NCBI GenBank assembly: GCA_018262455.1
Contig: JAGSPR010000212.1
Coordinates: 1 to 11,050, forward strand
Source: Deltaproteobacteria bacterium
GTDB taxonomy: Bacteria; Myxococcota; Polyangia; Haliangiales; Haliangiaceae
Direction of reading: 5' to 3'
DNA: 11,050 nt
In this document: positions 7,716-11,050 of the stretch, piece by piece
Layout: every line of letters starts with the position of its first letter
Numbering within the stretch: the stretch's first letter is position 1
Translations under genes and position numbers: made by a program
The notes under the pieces: generated by a model
What the model was told of the DNA's origin: nothing
The model's input: only the letters and a program-made list of their open reading frames with translations
Database searches by the model: none

Positions 7716-8028
7716 CCGTCGGCGTCCACCCCACGCACTCGTTCTGCGGCGCGACCGCGTTGCCCCACCGGTTGCACTCGCCGGTCGGCGTCCAGCCCAC
7801 GCACTCGTTCTGCGGCGCGACCGCGGCCTGCCACGAATTACACTCGCCGGCGGGCGTCCAGCCCACGCACTCGCTGTGCGGAGCGGCGTACGCGGTCTCC
7901 GAGGTCGGTCCGGGCATCGACTTGGTCGTGTTGCCCATCATGGGCTGCGGACCAGACGACGTGTAGCAGCCACCCAGGTTCATCCCCAGAGCGAGCGCCA
8001 GGAACGCGCTGCGATCGATCTTCAGCAT
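7681..8028 (-). CDS. Small lipoprotein with three ECVGWTP repeats
   Basis: A 115-residue predicted lipoprotein. MLKIDRSAFLALALGMNLGGC is a signal peptide with lipobox LGGC and Cys21 as the modified residue. A Ser/Gly/Met-rich spacer (22-50) leads to three near-identical 22-residue units (51-72, 73-94, 95-115) built on xxECVGWTPxGECNxWxxAVAP. Each unit has two Cys and two Trp (the last in slightly truncated form), suggesting a small disulfide-pinned module repeated in tandem, perhaps a binding stalk. I do not recognise a named family. The ATG at 8028 starts the signal peptide and has GGAAG about 8 nt upstream; the frame is open to 8133, but that part looks non-coding. It is the first gene of the central cluster, overlapping the MurE-like ligase start by 35 nt and lying 101 nt after the DUF4388-type gene. 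Confidence 0.85.
   Translation of the reverse strand: MLKIDRSAFLALALGMNLGGCYTSSGPQPMMGNTTKSMPGPTSETAYAAPHSECVGWTPAGECNSWQAAVAPQNECVGWTPTGECNRWGNAVAPQNECVGWTPTGECNQWEPRHE
7684..7878 (-). repeat. Three tandem 66-bp coding repeats
   Basis: The units are 7813-7878, 7747-7812 and 7684-7746 (the last three bases shorter), each encoding one ECVGWTP module. The two units nearest the 3' end of the gene are most alike in both DNA and protein, which suggests relatively recent duplication. The repeat period is an exact multiple of three. Confidence 0.9.
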
Positions 8029-8091
8029 GCACGGGTCTTCCCACATGCCCCGCGCAGCTGCAACCAAGCGATCCCCGAAGCTACGGCAGGC

Positions 8092-8112
8092 TGCGCCGGG
8101 TGACCTGGCGCA
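8092..8112. promoter_or_regulatory. Inverted repeat after the DUF4388-type gene
   Basis: TGCGCC (8092-8097) and GGCGCA (8107-8112) form a 6-bp dyad around a 9-nt centre that is itself nearly symmetric (GGTGACC). It begins 18 nt after the stop at 8130 and lies about 64 nt upstream of the repeat lipoprotein start. No T-run follows on the minus strand. It could be a terminator-like hairpin for the upstream gene or an operator for the central cluster. The outer half-sites equal those of the palindrome at 2804-2821, with different spacing. Confidence 0.35.
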
Positions 8113-8129
8113 CGCGCGGGATTCGGGCG

Positions 8130-9584
8130 TCACGGCTTCTTGCGACTGAACAGCGCCGCGAGGCCTGGCTTCTCGGCGCTGCCCGCCGCGAGCCGGGACT
8201 CGAGTAGCCGGACCTCGCTCGCCGCTTCGGCATTGCGCGGCTGAACGCCGAGGACCTCGTGGAAGTGGCGCAACGCCTCGCGATCGTAGCCGAGCATGCG
8301 CTCCATCCGTCCGAGATAGAACTGCGAGACCTCCGGTCGCGGAGACTTGTGGACCGCGTGGCTGAGGAGCTTGCGGGTCTTGTCGGCCAGCTTGGTCTTG
8401 TCGGCCGCGTTGCAGAACTGGGCCCAGGCAAGCATGGCCTGGTAGTCGACGTCGGTCGGCACCAGCTCCGTCGCCCTGGACAGCTCCTCGATCGCGGCCG
8501 AAACCTCACCATCCCGGAGCGCTGATTGCGCGCGCTGATAGGCCTCGGCTGCCATGGCGCTCGGATCGTGCGTGATCGTGCGTGGCGAGATCGGGACCCG
8601 ATTGGACGACGTGGTCCGAGGCATCCCCAGCGACGACGACCCGGGCGACGGCGCGCCCGGCGGTATCGTCCCGGTCGCGGTCCGTGGCGTCGACGCGATC
8701 GGAGGCGACGTGGAGTCCCGACGCGTGACCCGGACGGGATAACTCGTTGACTCCGAGGTCCGAGTTCGCGGCATCGCTGGCTCCGGATCCCTGCCAGGCC
8801 GCGTGGACGTGGTCGTGCGCGGGACACTCGGTGCAGCTGCGATCGGCGGCGCAGACTCCGGTGCGGCCGGCGACCTTGCTTCACACGCGAAGCAGCAAGC
8901 GAGCGCGCAGATCATCGCCTGCAGCGTTCGCGGATCGACCTCGGGGTGCGCTGTCTCGAGCGTGGACAAGGTCGCTCCCAGCTTCAGCGTGTCAAAGATC
9001 GGATACTCGCCCGCGGCGAACCCGAACTGGACCAGGTCCCCGGTCGCCTCGGGCTTGAGCGCGAACTGTGTGCCGAGCTGGTGCAGGTCGGCCACGAGAC
9101 GGGCGTCCGACAGGTTCACCCGGATGCCGAGATAGACCACCGCCCGGAGATCGACCGCGGCCAGCTTCCACGTCGGGATCGCGACCTGATCGTCGACCAC
9201 GAAGGTGCCGCGTTCGATCGCGAACGTCCGGGCCGCGCGTTGTGCGATGACGCGCTGACGAAGCCGCAGGATCTGATCGGACGAGAACCGGCAAACCTCG
9301 GCGAGCGTCTCGATCTCATCGCGATCCGGATCGGCGACGACCCGCCGCGCGATGTCGGCGACCTGCGAGGAAGAGATGAGGTGGTTGGTCAGCGCGACGC
9401 GGGCGGCGGCGTCGATCGGCAACGGAGACCTCGCCCCGATGACGGCTCCACGCTCGAACGCGATGCAATAGTCCTTGCCATCGTCGGCGTGGAGGGTGAG
9501 CTGGCCGGTCAGATTGCGCAGCCCCAGCGCGCCCAGGGTTTGCCCCCAGGGCCGATCCGTCACCTGTCCACGTACGAGCTCCAT
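8130..9584 (-). CDS. DUF4388-like protein with PRTxT linker and TPR-like tail
   Basis: A 484-residue cytoplasmic-looking protein. Residues about 14-80 (LGALGLRNLTGQLTL...YCIAFERGAVIGARSPLP...) match the DUF4388/PATAN type of N-terminal domain found in gliding and signalling proteins. Residues 80-235 are a mixed helical region. A Ser/Thr/Pro/Arg-rich, probably disordered linker (236-342) contains five PRTx(T/S) motifs, at Pro255, 272, 300, 322 and 334. Residues 344-465 are helical and TPR-like (EAYQRAQSALRDGEVSAAIEELSRATELVP; FYLGRMERMLGYDREALRHFHEVLGVQP). A hydrophobic Cys-rich stretch near 222-236 (LQAMICALACCFACEA) is notable but short for a membrane span. The ATG at 9584 is chosen because the conserved domain starts soon after it; no clear Shine-Dalgarno is visible. 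The frame continues open to 10364 only as a shadow of the FHA gene. Its exact role is unknown; a scaffold or regulator is likely. Confidence 0.85.
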   Translation of the reverse strand: MELVRGQVTDRPWGQTLGALGLRNLTGQLTLHADDGKDYCIAFERGAVIGARSPLPIDAAARVALTNHLISSSQVADIARRVVADPDRDEIETLAEVCRFSSDQILRLRQRVIAQRAARTFAIERGTFVVDDQVAIPTWKLAAVDLRAVVYLGIRVNLSDARLVADLHQLGTQFALKPEATGDLVQFGFAAGEYPIFDTLKLGATLSTLETAHPEVDPRTLQAMICALACCFACEARSPAAPESAPPIAAAPSVPRTTTSTRPGRDPEPAMPRTRTSESTSYPVRVTRRDSTSPPIASTPRTATGTIPPGAPSPGSSSLGMPRTTSSNRVPISPRTITHDPSAMAAEAYQRAQSALRDGEVSAAIEELSRATELVPTDVDYQAMLAWAQFCNAADKTKLADKTRKLLSHAVHKSPRPEVSQFYLGRMERMLGYDREALRHFHEVLGVQPRNAEAASEVRLLESRLAAGSAEKPGLAALFSRKKP

Positions 9585-9650
9585 GCCAGCCAAGAATTCG
9601 CTCGCGGGATCGGGGACGCCTGTCCGGTTGCCATCCTGTCGAGCGTGGCC

Positions 9651-9679
9651 ATCACACACCGATCTGCTTCGGTGAGCAA
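9651..9679 (-). promoter_or_regulatory. Possible sigma-70-type promoter for the DUF4388-type gene
   Basis: On the minus strand TTGCTC (9674-9679) and TGTGAT (9651-9656) are separated by exactly 17 nt, matching the -35 and -10 consensus at 3/6 and 4/6 positions. The stretch is less GC-rich than its surroundings and lies about 67 nt upstream of the ATG at 9584. A 6-bp inverted repeat (CACCGA/TCGGTG, 9657-9674) fills the spacer and could be an operator. The match is modest and unproven. Confidence 0.3.
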
Positions 9680-9734
9680 GCGTCGATTCTCGGGCCTCAC
9701 GGTGAATCGAAGTCGAAACGACCGGATCCGGAGC

Positions 9735-9750
9735 AGCGCCAGGTGGCGCT
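9735..9750 (-). other. Hairpin overlapping the FHA gene stop
   Basis: AGCGCC and GGCGCT form a 6-bp stem with a 4-nt loop that includes part of the TAG stop codon. No T-run follows on the minus strand, so terminator function is doubtful; it may protect the 3' end or be chance. Confidence 0.25.
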
Positions 9751-10816
9751 AACCGAGCCAGCGCCAGCGCGCGAGGGTCGTCTTGCCGAGCAGAAGCTCG
9801 GTGTTGCCGTCGAGCGCGAACACCCTCGAGCGAGGCTTCTCGCCGCCTTCCCACGTGCCGTTGCTGCTCGCGGTGTCGACGACGAGCATGGTGTCGTCGA
9901 TCTGGATCAGCAGCGCGTGGACTCGCGAGAGCGTCGCATCGTCGGCAAGCCCGCCCGCGCCATCGCAGCGAGCGTAGCGGCCGAGCAGCACGCCATCGCG
10001 CAGTGCTTCGTGGCCGATCCGGATCGTCTCGCGAAACTTCGGTCCGATGAGCTCGAGCGTCCCGGCGAGGTCCCCCGCCTCGAGGTTCCCGATGCCGCTG
10101 TCGCGGGGGCCGTGCGTGCGCGTGATGACGCTGCGCCGCAGGTCGATGGAGGGCGAGGTGCCGACCGGCCCCCCCCCCGCCGCCCGGCTCGCGGGCATGC
10201 GGGGCAGCGAGCCCCGCGGGAACTGATCGACCTCGTCGAAATAGACGCGCTCTGGCAGACACGCCCACGCATCTTCCGCCGAGACCGGCCAGTCCGACGG
10301 GTCGCCGAGCGGGACCGCGAACAGCGCGTGGCCGGCGCAGCGCAGGACCGCGGGCCCCTCGCAACGCAACCCGCGGAGCGAGCGACCATCCTCGTCGGTG
10401 AAGCCCTCGGTGGTGCGCAGATCGAGGATCCGGAAGCGCACGCCCTTGTCACCGGCGCGCCAGCTCGTGACAGGATCGAGGATCACGGCGAGGTGGCGCA
10501 GCGCGAGCCGATCGTTCGAGCTCAGGTAGAGATCGCACTCGTCGTGGCGACCGATGATCGCGCCGACATGGCGCTCGACGCGCGCGCACAGCCGAACCAG
10601 CCCGGCCGCGCGCCCGGTGCGCTCCTCCACGGCGATGATCGCGAGCCCGGGCTCCTCGACCTCGCGACAGCGCTCGACGAACTTCGCATAAGCCCCGACG
10701 AACAGCTCGCGCAACCCGCGGGTAGGCGCCAGCGTCGCCGGGCGCACCACGGTGGGGTTGTTCTGCTTGCCGCCGCGGGCTTGATCCGCCCACAGCTCCA
10801 CCCCGAGCGTCTTCAT
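9749..10816 (-). CDS. Double FHA-domain protein
   Basis: A 355-residue soluble protein. The C-terminal FHA domain (about 262-355) has all the hallmark residues: LLGRYARCD with Gly279-Arg280, the SRVH motif at 297-300, and SSNGTW at 317-322, which together bind phosphothreonine peptides. An earlier region (about 65-175) also resembles FHA (IIGRHDECDLYLSSN at 88-101, LALRHLAVI, RILDLRTTEGF) but lacks the SxxH and NGT signatures, so its phosphopeptide binding may be lost. The two are joined by a linker rich in Pro, Arg and Gly that contains a G10 run. FHA proteins act as adaptors for Ser/Thr kinases or secretion systems; no kinase is in the window. The ATG at 10816 is preferred; an in-frame GTG at 10924 would add 36 residues of unconvincing sequence. 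It lies 164 nt upstream of the DUF4388-type gene, with a possible promoter between. Confidence 0.88.
   Translation of the reverse strand: MKTLGVELWADQARGGKQNNPTVVRPATLAPTRGLRELFVGAYAKFVERCREVEEPGLAIIAVEERTGRAAGLVRLCARVERHVGAIIGRHDECDLYLSSNDRLALRHLAVILDPVTSWRAGDKGVRFRILDLRTTEGFTDEDGRSLRGLRCEGPAVLRCAGHALFAVPLGDPSDWPVSAEDAWACLPERVYFDEVDQFPRGSLPRMPASRAAGGGPVGTSPSIDLRRSVITRTHGPRDSGIGNLEAGDLAGTLELIGPKFRETIRIGHEALRDGVLLGRYARCDGAGGLADDATLSRVHALLIQIDDTMLVVDTASSNGTWEGGEKPRSRVFALDGNTELLLGKTTLARWRWLG
10169..10178 (-). repeat. G10 homopolymer within the FHA gene
   Basis: Ten consecutive C on the plus strand (G on the coding strand) encode Ala-Gly-Gly-Gly in the linker around residues 213-216. A one-base slip would shift the frame before the C-terminal FHA domain. 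Confidence 0.9.
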
Positions 10817-10929
10817 CGGGCAAGTCCCGGGAGGATCATCCCAGGACGGTACCGCAAAGTGGTGGACGACGTGGGGTAACGCAGGGGCGCGCGGTGGCGA
10901 GATCCGCCCAGCATCCGGGGCCACATGTA

Positions 10930-10969
10930 AGGCGAACGCCTAGCAGGCGCAGCGAGCGAGCCTGTTCGC
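10930..10969 (-). terminator. Terminator-like nested inverted repeats
   Basis: Alternative stems are visible about 14 nt after the stop of the partial gene at the right edge: AGGCG/CGCCT (10930-10941), CAGGC/GCCTG (10944-10964) and GCGAAC/GTTCGC (10932-10969). They cannot all form at once. There is no T-run, so this may be a weak or factor-dependent end, or structured leader RNA for the FHA gene. Confidence 0.25.
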
Positions 10970-10982
10970 GGCCACCCGATCC

Positions 10983-11050
10983 TCAGGCAGGCCAGAGCTG
11001 CCGTAGCGCGCCCCCCGGATCGTCGACCACCCGCGAGCTGCGGTCGAGCA
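10983..11050 (-). CDS. C-terminal fragment of an unknown gene
   Basis: Only the last ~22 codons are in the window. The minus-strand frame ending in TGA at 10983-10985 reads LDRSSRVVDDPGGALRQLWPA and has G or C at nearly all third codon positions, as expected for coding sequence in this genome. The two other minus-strand frames are also open here but read as Arg/Cys-rich, unlikely protein. The product cannot be identified from so few residues. The rest of the gene lies beyond the right edge. Confidence 0.45.
   Translation of the reverse strand, partial: LDRSSRVVDDPGGALRQLWPA

Noticed and set aside
7684..7878. CRISPR-like array
   Set aside because: The 66-bp units are contiguous, in frame and encode protein modules, with no unique spacers and no cas genes.
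9585..10364. N-terminal extension of the DUF4388-type protein to 744 residues
   Set aside because: The added part overlaps the FHA gene in another frame and is Arg-rich shadow sequence; the conserved domain begins right after the ATG at 9584.
9743..10879. Plus-strand open frame of 378 codons opposite the FHA gene
   Set aside because: The FHA signature on the minus strand is clear; the antisense frame shows no recognisable domain.
10817..10924. GTG start at 10924 adding 36 residues to the FHA protein
   Set aside because: The added residues are Pro/His-rich, with no resemblance to a domain or signal; the ATG at 10816 gives a normal beginning.
10940..11050. Alternative minus-strand frame at the right edge ending in TAG at 10940
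   Set aside because: It reads as Cys/Arg-rich sequence with poor third-position GC; the frame ending at 10983 is more protein-like.

Overview
The window is GC-rich and gene-dense, and every gene I can support reads on the minus strand, so the biological order runs from the right edge to the left. The style points to a Myxococcota-like bacterium (Polyangiales, Nannocystales or Haliangiales type): several secreted lipoproteins, a Cys-rich lipoprotein with a DDDGDG calcium-type motif, a DUF4388-type protein with a tetratricopeptide-like tail, a double-FHA protein, and an ECF sigma factor paired with a FecR-type protein. This placement is an inference from gene content. I see no tRNA, rRNA, CRISPR array, transposase, integrase or phage gene. 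No gene-free stretch exceeds 300 bases; the longest is about 186 bases.

Right part (11050 to 8130): the C-terminal tip of a gene entering from the right edge, then a 355-residue protein with two FHA (phosphothreonine-binding) domains, then a 484-residue protein with an N-terminal DUF4388-like region, a Thr/Ser/Pro-rich linker carrying five PRTx(T/S) motifs, and a helical TPR-like tail. The pair looks like part of a Ser/Thr-phosphorylation signalling circuit, although no kinase lies in the window.

Central part (8028 to 2945): six genes packed head to tail. They are a small lipoprotein with three 22-residue ECVGWTP repeats, a MurE-like ligase lacking the usual N-terminal UDP-binding domain, an exported beta-rich (probably outer-membrane) protein, an ECF sigma factor, a FecR-type membrane protein (probable anti-sigma factor), and a Cys-rich lipoprotein. 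Overlaps of 35, 4 and 1 nt and gaps of 4 and about 60 nt suggest one operon. My reading is an envelope-sensing regulatory cassette (sigma, anti-sigma, surface proteins) linked to an amino-acid or peptide ligase of the peptidoglycan type. This is the most interesting part of the window.

Left part (2758 to 32): a small Pro/Lys/Ala-rich lipoprotein preceded by an 18-bp perfect palindrome, a ferritin-like diiron protein with a complete E...ExxH...E...ExxH ligand set 28 nt downstream of it, and a von Willebrand factor A-domain lipoprotein with an intact MIDAS metal site.
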